From Cellulomonas marina (GTDB taxonomy: Bacteria; Actinomycetota; Actinomycetes; Actinomycetales; Cellulomonadaceae), in contig NZ_FOKA01000003.1 in the NCBI RefSeq assembly GCF_900111925.1, positions 241,788 through 305,787 of the forward strand: a DNA stretch of 64,000 nucleotides, in the 5' to 3' direction. Position numbers and translations under genes: made by a program. This document shows, in pieces, positions 27,627 through 37,193 of the stretch. Under the pieces are notes generated by a model, which was not told where the DNA came from, did not search any database, and saw only the letters and a program-made list of their open reading frames with translations. Within the stretch, counting starts at the first letter, position 1. The number at the start of each line of letters is the position of its first letter.

Positions 27627-27784
27627 CAGGCCTCCCGCGGGCGCTTGAGGTAGGCGACGAGACCCGTCCCGCCCTCGAGCACCTGGACCAGCTCCCAGCC
27701 GTCCTCGCCCCACTGGTCGAGGATCTGCTTCGTCGCGTGGACGATGAGCGGGACGGTCGCGTACTCCCAGCGGGTGGTGGCCAT
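27626..27784 (-). CDS. DUF4177 small protein
   Basis: A 52-residue protein reading MATTRWEYATVPLIVHATKQ and ending 'GTGLVAYLKRPREA', with the DUF4177 signature 'QWGEDGWELVQVL'. Conserved in this position between whiB and ridA in actinobacteria. It is soluble with an alpha/beta mini-fold. Function unknown. Confidence 0.85.
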   Translation of the reverse strand: MATTRWEYATVPLIVHATKQILDQWGEDGWELVQVLEGGTGLVAYLKRPREA

Positions 27785-27798
27785 GGGGCCCACCCTAG

Positions 27799-28104
27799 TC
27801 AGCGGGCGCCGACGCGCTCCAGGGCGGGGGCGCCGTCGGCGAGCAGCTCCGACCGCCAGGAGCGCACCTCGGGCCGGCGCCGCAGGAGCGCGCGGCGCTC
27901 CCGCTCGGTCATCCCGCCCCACACGCCGAAGTCCATGCGGTTGTCGAGCGCGTCCGCCAGGCACTGCATCCGCACCGGGCACCCCTCGCACACCGCCCGC
28001 GCCTCGCGCTGCGCGGGCCCCTCGACGAACAGGGCGTCGGCCGGGTACCCCCGTCCGCACGCCGCCAGCGCGGTCCAGTGGCCGTCGCCCCCCACGTTCG
28101 TCAC
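27799..28104 (-). CDS. WhiB-family iron-sulfur regulator (WhiB4-like by position)
   Basis: A 101-residue Wbl protein. The four cluster Cys are C16, C39, C42 and C48 (pattern C-x22-C-x2-C-x5-C), followed by the G[V/I]WGG turn 'DFGVWGGMTERERR' and a basic C-terminal helix 'RRALLRRRPEVR'. Wbl proteins bind a 4Fe-4S cluster and region 4 of SigA. Its position between ridA/DUF4177 and a class A PBP matches mycobacterial whiB4, so that subfamily is the likely one, inferred from gene order. Divergent from the PBP across ~270 bases. Confidence 0.9.
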   Translation of the reverse strand: MTNVGGDGHWTALAACGRGYPADALFVEGPAQREARAVCEGCPVRMQCLADALDNRMDFGVWGGMTERERRALLRRRPEVRSWRSELLADGAPALERVGAR

Positions 28105-28375
28105 GTGCGCCTCCTCGGTGACCTGCCGCGCACACGACGGTGCGGGTCCTCCCGCCCCCGGGAGGCTCGGCCAGGTCTGTTCTGTCCGGTTCGGACCGTA
28201 GCGGCTGAGGTCCTCCCTGGGGAGAGGCCGGATCGGGCGAACCTCGTCGCGGACCTGTCGGGTCGGTCACACCCGCAGCGTCGTCACAGCGGGGAGGTCG
28301 CCGGACGTGCAGGTCCGGTGGAGGTCCGGCGGGGGCGACCCGGGCGCGTGGGTGCCCCCGTCTACCCTGGACGAC

Positions 28376-30799
28376 ATGCCCAACCCCCCGCGCGCGCGGC
28401 GCCGCGTCACCGGCTTCCAGGCGCTGGCGCTGCTGCTGAGCCTGGTGCTCGTCGCCGGCGTCGGCGGTCTGCTGACCGCCGGTCTCCTGCTGCCCGCCGT
28501 CGCCGTCGCCAGCACCGCCACCCAGGTGGGCACGACCGCGTTCGACGAGCTGCCGGGCGAGCTGAACGAGACCGCGCTGCCGGAGAAGTCGACCATCCGC
28601 GCCGAGGACGGCACGGTGCTCGCGACGTTCTTCGACCAGAACCGCGTGGTCGTCGGGCTCGACCAGATCGCCCAGCCCATGCGGGACGCGGTGGTCGCGA
28701 CGGAGGACCGGCGCTTCTACGAGCACGCGGGCATCGACCCCGAGGGCATGATGCGCGCGCTCGTGCGCAACAACCTCACGGACTCCCAGGAGGGCGCGTC
28801 CACGCTCACGCAGCAGTACGTGAAGAACGTGCTGGTGGAGCAGGCGCTCGAGCAGGACACGGACGCCGAGCGCAACGCGGCGCTCGACGCGGCCCGCGGC
28901 GCCGAGGGCGTCGAGGGCTACGCCCGCAAGCTGCGCGAGGCGAAGCTGGCGATCACGCTCGAGCAGACGCAGACGAAGGACCAGATCCTCGAGAAGTACC
29001 TCAACATCGCGCAGTTCGGGACCTCGGTCTACGGGGTGGAGTCGGCGGCGCAGTACTACTTCAGCAAGTCCGCCGCGGACCTCACGTACCTCGAGGCGGC
29101 GACGATCGCCGGCGTCACCCAGAGCCCCACGCGCTACGACCCGGTGCGCAACCCGGAGAGCTCGCAGGGCCGCCGCAACACCGTGCTCACGCTCATGCGC
29201 AACCAGGGCTACATCACCGACGAGGAGTACGCGGCCGGGGTGGCCACGCCGCTCGGTGACACCCTGCGGGTGCAGGAGATCAAGAACGGCTGCATGACCG
29301 CGGGCGACGTCGTCGCGGGCTCGGGGTTCTTCTGCCAGTACGTCACGCAGGTCATCCGCAACGACCCGGCCTTCGGGGAGACGGAGTCCGACCGGATCTC
29401 GCTGCTGTACAAGGGCGGCCTCGACATCACCACGACGCTGGTGCCGACCGAGCAGGTGGCGGCGGACGAGTCCGTGAAGGCCGGCGTGCCGGTCGACGAC
29501 CCGTCGGGCATCGCGAGCTCGATCGTCGTGGTCGAGCCCGGCACCGGGAACATCAAGGCGATGGCGCAGAACCGCGTCTTCAACAGCACGGCCGAGCTCG
29601 TCGACCGCCAGACCTCGGTCAACTACAACACCGGCTTCGATCTCGGCGGCAGCGGCGGGTTCCCGCCCGGCTCGACCTTCAAGCCCTTCACGCTGCTGGA
29701 GTGGCTCAAGCAGGGCCGGTCGCTCAGCGACCAGGTCAACGGCACCGTGCGACCGCTGAACAACAACATGTTCCGCGCCTGCGGCCAGCGCATGACGAGC
29801 TCGCCCTACACCCCGGGCAACGCCGAGGGCGGCGCCGGGACGATGAGCGTGCTCAACGCGACGAAGAACTCCGTCAACCTCGCCTACCTGACCATGGCGA
29901 CGCAGCTCGACCTCTGCAACATCATGCAGGGCGCGGCGGACCTCGGCGTCGAGAAGGCAGGCGGCCCCCGCTCGGGCACCGGCACCTTCGACGCCCTGCC
30001 CGCGAACGTCATCGGCTCGAACTCCACCACCCCGCTCGACATGGCCGGCGCCTTCGCCGCCTTCGCCTCGGGCGGCGTGTACTGCACGCCGGTCGCGATC
30101 ACGCGGGTCGTCGACGCGGACGGCACCGAGCTGCCCGTGCCGGACGCCGGCTGCCACCAGCAGATCGAGCCGAAGTACGCCAACGCCATCAACTACACGC
30201 TGAGCAACGTCTGGACCGGCACCGCGAAGTCGATGCGCGCCCCCACCTACACCTCCGCCGGCAAGACGGGGACGACGTCGGAGAACGAGCACACCTGGTT
30301 CGTCGGCTACACGCCGTTGCGTGCCGCGGCGGTCTGGGTCGGCTACTCCGAGGGCATGCGCGCCATGCAGGGCGTGAACGTCGCCGGGCGGTACATCCGC
30401 AACATGTACGGCGCCACCGTCGCCGGACCGACGTGGAAGCGGTACATGGACGCGACCATGGCCGGCATCCCCGTGCCCGCGTTCGCGGCCCCCGAGCAGG
30501 AGCAGGTCGTCGGCCGCCGCGTGAGCGTGCCGTCAGTGCTCGGCCGGTCCGCGACCTCGGCCCGCGCGGTGCTCGAGGGCGCCGGCTTCACGGTCCGCGT
30601 GGCCGAGGAGCAGGTGTCGTCCACCTACCCTGCCGGCACCGTCGCCCAGCAGTCCGCCCGGAGCGCCACGGCGGGCGCGACCATCACGCTCACGCTGTCC
30701 AACGGGCAGTCGCCGACGCCCACGGCGCCCCCGGCTCCGGCGGACGCCGGCGCGGGTGCCCCTCCGGGTCAGCAGCCCGCGCCCGGGCAGCAGGGGTGA
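28376..30799 (+). CDS. Class A penicillin-binding protein with PASTA domain (PonA2-like)
   Basis: Bifunctional peptidoglycan synthase, 807 residues. It has one N-terminal membrane anchor (residues ~18-45), a GT51 glycosyltransferase ('VVATEDRRFYEHAGIDPEG', 'GASTLTQQYVKNVL') and a transpeptidase with active Ser433 in 'PPGSTFKPFT' and the KTGT box at Lys630. One C-terminal PASTA domain follows (~residues 715-780, 'VPSVLGRSATSARAVLEGAG'), then a Pro/Gln-rich tail. Overlaps the metallophosphoesterase start as GTGA. Order and architecture match mycobacterial ponA2 (Rv3682). Confidence 0.95.
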   Translation: MPNPPRARRRVTGFQALALLLSLVLVAGVGGLLTAGLLLPAVAVASTATQVGTTAFDELPGELNETALPEKSTIRAEDGTVLATFFDQNRVVVGLDQIAQPMRDAVVATEDRRFYEHAGIDPEGMMRALVRNNLTDSQEGASTLTQQYVKNVLVEQALEQDTDAERNAALDAARGAEGVEGYARKLREAKLAITLEQTQTKDQILEKYLNIAQFGTSVYGVESAAQYYFSKSAADLTYLEAATIAGVTQSPTRYDPVRNPESSQGRRNTVLTLMRNQGYITDEEYAAGVATPLGDTLRVQEIKNGCMTAGDVVAGSGFFCQYVTQVIRNDPAFGETESDRISLLYKGGLDITTTLVPTEQVAADESVKAGVPVDDPSGIASSIVVVEPGTGNIKAMAQNRVFNSTAELVDRQTSVNYNTGFDLGGSGGFPPGSTFKPFTLLEWLKQGRSLSDQVNGTVRPLNNNMFRACGQRMTSSPYTPGNAEGGAGTMSVLNATKNSVNLAYLTMATQLDLCNIMQGAADLGVEKAGGPRSGTGTFDALPANVIGSNSTTPLDMAGAFAAFASGGVYCTPVAITRVVDADGTELPVPDAGCHQQIEPKYANAINYTLSNVWTGTAKSMRAPTYTSAGKTGTTSENEHTWFVGYTPLRAAAVWVGYSEGMRAMQGVNVAGRYIRNMYGATVAGPTWKRYMDATMAGIPVPAFAAPEQEQVVGRRVSVPSVLGRSATSARAVLEGAGFTVRVAEEQVSSTYPAGTVAQQSARSATAGATITLTLSNGQSPTPTAPPAPADAGAGAPPGQQPAPGQQG

Positions 30800-31824
30800 G
30801 CGGGCCGGTCGACCCGCTCCTGCGCGGCGCGCTGGCGCTCGGCGCCCTCGGCGCCGGGGCGCTGGGGTGGGCGACGCTCGTCGAGCGCGACCTGTACGCG
30901 CTGCGCGAGGTCGCCGTGCCCATGCTGCCCGCCGGCCAGGCGCCGCTGCGGGTCCTCCACCTGGCCGACCTGCACCTGCTGCCGGGTCAGCGGCGCAAGG
31001 TGGACTGGGTGCGCGACCTGGCGTCGCTCGACCCGCACCTCGTCGTCGACACCGGTGACAACTGGTCGCACACGGAGGCGGGGCCGGCGCTGCTGCGGGC
31101 GCTCGAGCCGCACCTCGCCCGGCCGGGCGCCTTCGTCCTGGGGTCGAACGACTACGTGGCCCCCGTCCCCCGCAACCCCGCGCGCTACCTGCGGTCGGAC
31201 TCCCGGGGCGCGCCCGCCCAGTCGACGCCGCTCCCGTGGCGCGAGCTCGTCGCCACCCTCGAGGACGCGGGCTGGACGAACCTCGAGAACCGCCGCGGCG
31301 TCGTCACGCTCGACGGGCGCCGCGTGGCCCTCGTCGGGACGTCGGACGCCCACCTCGACGCCGACCGGTACCCGCCCGCCGGCGGTCCCGACGACGCGCG
31401 CACCGGCGGCGACACGGGCGGTGACACGGTCGGTGGCACGAGCGGTGGCACGGGCGGTGGCACGGACGGTGGCACGGACGGTGGCACGGCCGGTGACGTC
31501 AACCTGCTCCTCGGGGTCACGCACGCGCCCTACCGGCGGGTCCTGGACGCCTTCCACGCCGACGGTGCCGACCTGGTCCTCGCCGGGCACACGCACGGTG
31601 GGCAGCTCTGCGTCCCGGGGTACGGCGCGCTGGTGACCAACTGCGACCTCGACCGCCGTCGGGCCAAGGGGCTGCACGGCTGGCCCGGGCCGCGCCCCGA
31701 CCGCCCGGGCGGGCACCGGTCGACCTGGTTGCACGTCTCGGCGGGGCTGGGGACCTCCCCGTACGCGCCGGCGCGGTTCGCCTGCCGACCCGAGGCGACG
31801 CTGCTCACGCTGCTGCCCGCCTGA
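30796..31824 (+). CDS. Membrane-anchored metallophosphoesterase
   Basis: A 342-residue calcineurin-like phosphoesterase with an N-terminal hydrophobic anchor. The metal-binding motifs are all present: 'LHLADLHLLPG', 'VVDTGDNWSH', 'LGSNDYVAP' and 'LVLAGHTHGGQLC'. A Gly/Thr/Asp repeat (residues ~204-235) is inserted between the fourth and fifth motif regions. Starts at a GTG overlapping the PBP stop. Homologues accompany ponA2 in actinobacteria (mycobacterial Rv3683). Confidence 0.9.
   Translation: MSGPVDPLLRGALALGALGAGALGWATLVERDLYALREVAVPMLPAGQAPLRVLHLADLHLLPGQRRKVDWVRDLASLDPHLVVDTGDNWSHTEAGPALLRALEPHLARPGAFVLGSNDYVAPVPRNPARYLRSDSRGAPAQSTPLPWRELVATLEDAGWTNLENRRGVVTLDGRRVALVGTSDAHLDADRYPPAGGPDDARTGGDTGGDTVGGTSGGTGGGTDGGTDGGTAGDVNLLLGVTHAPYRRVLDAFHADGADLVLAGHTHGGQLCVPGYGALVTNCDLDRRRAKGLHGWPGPRPDRPGGHRSTWLHVSAGLGTSPYAPARFACRPEATLLTLLPA
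31405..31500 (+). repeat. Eight in-frame 12-bp tandem repeats inside the metallophosphoesterase
   Basis: Eight consecutive 12-base units such as GACGGTGGCACG, two copies identical (31465-31488), encode the tetrapeptides GGDT, GGDT, VGGT, SGGT, GGGT, DGGT, DGGT, AGDV. The period keeps frame, so copy number can change without disrupting the enzyme. Probably a surface loop. Confidence 0.9.
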
Positions 31825-31932
31825 CCGCCCGTCCGGCCGCCCGCCCGCCCGTCCGCCCGCTCGACCGTCCGACCGCTGGGCGGGCGCGTGGTCCGGGCGG
31901 CGCGCGCGGTCCGGTATGCTGATCCGGCTCCC

Positions 31933-32006
31933 CGGGGTGTGGCGCAGCTTGGTAGCGCGCCTCGTTCGGGACGAGGAGGTCGTGGGTTCGAATCCCGCCA
32001 CCCCGA
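31933..32006 (+). tRNA. tRNA-Pro (anticodon CGG)
   Basis: A 74-nt cloverleaf: acceptor CGGGGTG/CACCCCG, D-stem GCGC/GCGC, anticodon stem CCTCG/CGAGG with loop TTCGGGA (anticodon CGG at 31967-31969), T-stem GTGGG/CCCGC with TTCGAAT loop, discriminator A. CCA is not encoded. Confidence 0.97.
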
Positions 32007-32032
32007 CCCAGGGATCCTCCGTCAGGAGGGCA

Positions 32033-32064
32033 GGAGGGGCCGGACCACCAGGTCCGGCCCCTCC
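32033..32064 (+). terminator. Terminator after tRNA-Pro
   Basis: A perfect 14-bp inverted repeat GGAGGGGCCGGACC / GGTCCGGCCCCTCC with an ACCA loop lies 27 bases past the tRNA. Confidence 0.85.
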
Positions 32065-32115
32065 GTCGTCCCCGGGGCCGACACCGTCGGCAGACGTCCG
32101 CGGCAGGATGGGGCC

Positions 32116-33264
32116 GTGAGCTCCACCCTCCTCACCCATGCCCACCGCGTCGACGCGGACGGTGAGGTGCCCGACGGCTGGCTCCTCGTCGAGGACGGCC
32201 GCATCGCCGCGACGGGTACCGGGGGGACGCCCGACGGGCACGTCCGCATCGGGGAGGTCCTCGACCTCGGCGGCGCGCTGGTCGTGCCCGGGTTCGTCGA
32301 CCTGCACGGGCACGGCGGGGGCGGCGCGTCGTACGACGACGGGCCCGAGGCCGCGCGGGCGGCGCTGGCCGCGCACCGTGCGCACGGGACGACCCGGGCG
32401 GTGCTGAGCCTCGTCGCCCGGCCGGTGGAGGAGCTGGCGAGGACCCTGCGGATGGTCGCCGCCCTGGCCGGCGAGGACCCGCTCGTCCTCGGCAGCCACC
32501 TCGAGGGGCCGTGGCTGTCGCCGGAGCGGCACGGGGCGCACGAGGTGCGGCACCTGCGCGCCCCGCTCGCCGAGGACGTCGACGCGCTCCTCGACGCCGC
32601 GGCCGGCACGCTGCGCCAGGTGACGCTCGCGCCGGAGCTGCCGGGTGCCGCGGCGGCGGTCGATCGGCTCGTCCGGGCCGGCGTGCGCGTGGCCGTCGGG
32701 CACACGGAGACCGACGCCGCGGGCGCGGCCGCCGCCTTCGACGCCGGCGCGACGCTGCTCACGCACGCCTTCAACGCGATGCCGGGGATCCACCACCGCG
32801 CCCCCGGGCCGGTCGTCGCCGCGCTGCGCGACCCCCGCGTCACCCTCGAGGTCGTGCTCGACGGCCACCACGTCGACCCGGCGCTGGTCGCCGTGCTGGC
32901 GGCGGCGGCCCCGGGGCGGCTCGCGCTCGTGTCCGACGCGATGGCGGGCGCGGGCGCGCCGGACGGCGGCTACCGCCTCGGCGGCCTCGACGTCCTCGTG
33001 CGCGGCGGTGTGGCGACCCTCGTCGGGGGCACGACGATCGCCGGGTCGACGCTCACGCTGGACACCGCGCTGCGGCTGGCCGTCACGGAGGTCGGGCTCG
33101 ACCTCGCCACCGCGGTGACGGCGCTGACGGCGACGCCCGCGCGGGTCCTCGGGCTCGACGACCGGCTCGGCCGGCTGCGGCCCGGCCTCGCGGCGGACCT
33201 CGTCGTGCTGGGTCCTGCGCTCGCCGTGGAGGGCGTGTGGGCGGACGGCCGCCGCCTCCGGTGA
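32116..33264 (+). CDS. nagA: N-acetylglucosamine-6-phosphate deacetylase
   Basis: Converts GlcNAc-6-P to GlcN-6-P in amino-sugar catabolism and wall recycling. This 382-residue amidohydrolase has 'PGFVDLHGHGGGGASY', the metal-binding Glu in 'GSHLEGPWLSPERHGAH', His in 'VAVGHTETDAAGA' and 'LTHAFNAMPGIHHR', and the catalytic Asp in 'LALVSDAMAGAG'. Starts at GTG 32116. No nagB or transporter is adjacent. It ends inside a strong bidirectional hairpin. Confidence 0.92.
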   Translation: MSSTLLTHAHRVDADGEVPDGWLLVEDGRIAATGTGGTPDGHVRIGEVLDLGGALVVPGFVDLHGHGGGGASYDDGPEAARAALAAHRAHGTTRAVLSLVARPVEELARTLRMVAALAGEDPLVLGSHLEGPWLSPERHGAHEVRHLRAPLAEDVDALLDAAAGTLRQVTLAPELPGAAAAVDRLVRAGVRVAVGHTETDAAGAAAAFDAGATLLTHAFNAMPGIHHRAPGPVVAALRDPRVTLEVVLDGHHVDPALVAVLAAAAPGRLALVSDAMAGAGAPDGGYRLGGLDVLVRGGVATLVGGTTIAGSTLTLDTALRLAVTEVGLDLATAVTALTATPARVLGLDDRLGRLRPGLAADLVVLGPALAVEGVWADGRRLR

Positions 33265-33279
33265 GGCGGCGGCCGTCCG
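33242..33279. terminator. Bidirectional terminator between nagA and asd
   Basis: Perfect 16-bp arms (GGACGGCCGCCGCCTC at 33243-33258, complement at 33263-33278), loop CGGT, extendable by one C-G pair outward. The nagA stop codon (33262-33264) lies in the loop and stem. It serves the convergent nagA and lysC-asd transcripts. Confidence 0.85.
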
Positions 33280-33306
33280 TCCGCGGCGAGGCGAGGCGAG
33301 CGGCCG

Positions 33307-35673
<2,367 letters not shown>

Positions 35674-35752
35674 TCACGCGGGGGCGGGGACGTGCCGGAG
35701 TGTAGGCGGGGACCCCTCGGCGTCCGCGGGCGCTCCCGTCATGCGGACGCGC

Positions 35753-35778
35753 AGCCGCTGCCGGCGGGAGCAGCGGCT
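35753..35778 (-). terminator. Possible terminator between DUF5063 gene and lysC
   Basis: Inverted repeat AGCCGCTGC / GCAGCGGCT with an 8-nt loop, placed after the DUF5063 stop and before lysC on the same strand. Short stem, no T-tract. Confidence 0.45.
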
Positions 35779-35808
35779 CCTGACGGCCGCCGCGGGTGGC
35801 GGAGGCGG

Positions 35809-36402
35809 TCAGCGCTGCAGCGCGTCGTACTCCGCCTCGGCGGCGACGTCGTCGTCCACGTCGAGCCGCAGGTGGGCGAGCATCGTCTGGAGGGCGCGCA
35901 GCACGCTCGAGGCGCGGTCGCCCCAGTCGGACAGGTAGGAGAACTGCCACCACCACAGCGCCTCGACCGGCCGGCCCTCGGCGTGGTGCGCCAGGCCGGT
36001 GGCCAGCGCCTGCGCGACCGACGCGAGCGCGCCGGACACCGTCGCCGCCGCGACCTCCGGCGCGAGCAGCGGGTCCACCACCTCGAGGTACTCGTCCACG
36101 CCCTCGAAGACGTTCGCCAGGCCGGTGCGCAGCGGGTCCACGTCGGGGTCGGGGCCGGCGTCGGGCTCGAAGCGCGACGGGGGCACGACGTCGGTCGTCG
36201 CCCCGAGGCGCGCCCCGATGGCCAGCACGTCCGAGACGGCCAGCAGCAGCAGCGGCAGCGCCTGCTCGGGGTTGGACCCGGCCGCGACCTCTGTCACGGT
36301 GCTGAGGAAGGCGCGGGCCTCCTCGGCGGTGACGTCTGCGAGCTCGCCGAGCTCCTCGCCGTCCCCCGCCGTCGTCCCTGCCCCAGCCGTCACGTCGCTC
36401 AC
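35809..36402 (-). CDS. DUF5063 family protein
   Basis: A 197-residue acidic, helical, soluble protein of the DUF5063 family. Key stretches are 'EARAFLSTVTEVAAGSNPEQALPLLLLAVSDVLAIGARLG' (in part) and 'ALWWWQFSYLSDWGDRASSVLRALQ'. It characteristically follows recR in actinobacteria, as here (recR ends 88 bases upstream of its start). Function unknown. Confidence 0.85.
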   Translation of the reverse strand: MSDVTAGAGTTAGDGEELGELADVTAEEARAFLSTVTEVAAGSNPEQALPLLLLAVSDVLAIGARLGATTDVVPPSRFEPDAGPDPDVDPLRTGLANVFEGVDEYLEVVDPLLAPEVAAATVSGALASVAQALATGLAHHAEGRPVEALWWWQFSYLSDWGDRASSVLRALQTMLAHLRLDVDDDVAAEAEYDALQR

Positions 36403-36427
36403 GCCGTCCTCCTGCCCCTCGTCGTGC

Positions 36428-36480
36428 GGTGTCGTCGTCGGGTGTCGTCGCCGGATGTGTCGTGTCAGGTGTCGCGTCGG
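36428..36480. repeat. Four 13-14-bp imperfect repeats between recR and DUF5063
   Basis: Units GGTGTCGTCGTCG, GGTGTCGTCGCCG, GATGTGTCGTGTCA and GGTGTCGCGTCGG follow one another in the recR-DUF5063 gap. Confidence 0.6.
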
Positions 36481-36489
36481 GCGCCGGTC

Positions 36490-37089
36490 TCAGGCGCTCA
36501 GCCGGCGCCGCCCCTCGAAGGCGCGGCCGAGCGTGACCTCGTCGGCGTACTCCAGGTCCCCGCCCACCGGCAGGCCCGACGCGAGCCGGCTCACGGTCAG
36601 CCCCATGGGGACGAGGAGCCGCCCGAGGTAGGCGGCCGTCGCCTCGCCCTCGACGTTGGGGTCGGTGGCGAGGATGACCTCGGTGACCGTGCCGTCCGCC
36701 AGCCGCGTCATGAGCTCGCGGATGCGCAGGTCGTCCGGGCCGATGCCGGCGATGGGGCTGATCGCGCCGCCCAGCACGTGGTACCGGCCGCGGAACTCGC
36801 GCGTGCGCTCGATGGCGACGACGTCCTTCGGCTCCTCGACGACGCAGATGGCCGCCGGGCTGCGGCGTGGGTCCCGGCAGATGCGGCACTGCGGCTCCTG
36901 CGCGACGTTGCCGCAGATCTCGCAGAACTGGACGCGCGCCTTGACCTCGGTCAGCGCCGTCGCCAGGCGCGCGACGTCCTGCGGGTCCGCGGCCAGCACG
37001 TGGAAGGCGATCCGCTGGGCGCTCTTCGGACCGACGCCGGGCAGCCGCCCGAGCTCGTCGATCAGGTCCTGGACCGCGCCCTCGTACAC
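36490..37089 (-). CDS. recR: Recombination protein RecR
   Basis: RecFOR-pathway protein, 199 residues, with a helix-hairpin-helix '[20 protein letters not shown]', a Cys4 zinc finger '[16 protein letters not shown]' and a Toprim domain ('[14 protein letters not shown]', '[16 protein letters not shown]'). The GTG at 37089 gives the normal N-terminus ([13 protein letters not shown]). Follows dnaX on the same strand, the common dnaX-recR order. Confidence 0.96.
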   Translation of the reverse strand: MYEGAVQDLIDELGRLPGVGPKSAQRIAFHVLAADPQDVARLATALTEVKARVQFCEICGNVAQEPQCRICRDPRRSPAAICVVEEPKDVVAIERTREFRGRYHVLGGAISPIAGIGPDDLRIRELMTRLADGTVTEVILATDPNVEGEATAAYLGRLLVPMGLTVSRLASGLPVGGDLEYADEVTLGRAFEGRRRLSA

Positions 37090-37193
37090 CCCGTCAGCGT
37101 ACGGCGTGGCCGGCCCGTCGCCGCGGCGCCGGGCCGCAGGACCGTGCGGTAGCACCGTGCCCCGGACGGTCCGCCCGCCTCGCCGGACGCCCG

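Noticed and set aside
27799..28104. Classifying the Wbl protein firmly as WhiB4
   Set aside because: Sequence alone does not separate Wbl classes here; gene order is the only support, so the symbol was left empty.
28105..28375. Crp or WhiB sites in the whiB-PBP divergent region
   Set aside because: Isolated GTGAC and TCACA words occur, but no symmetric pair at the right spacing.
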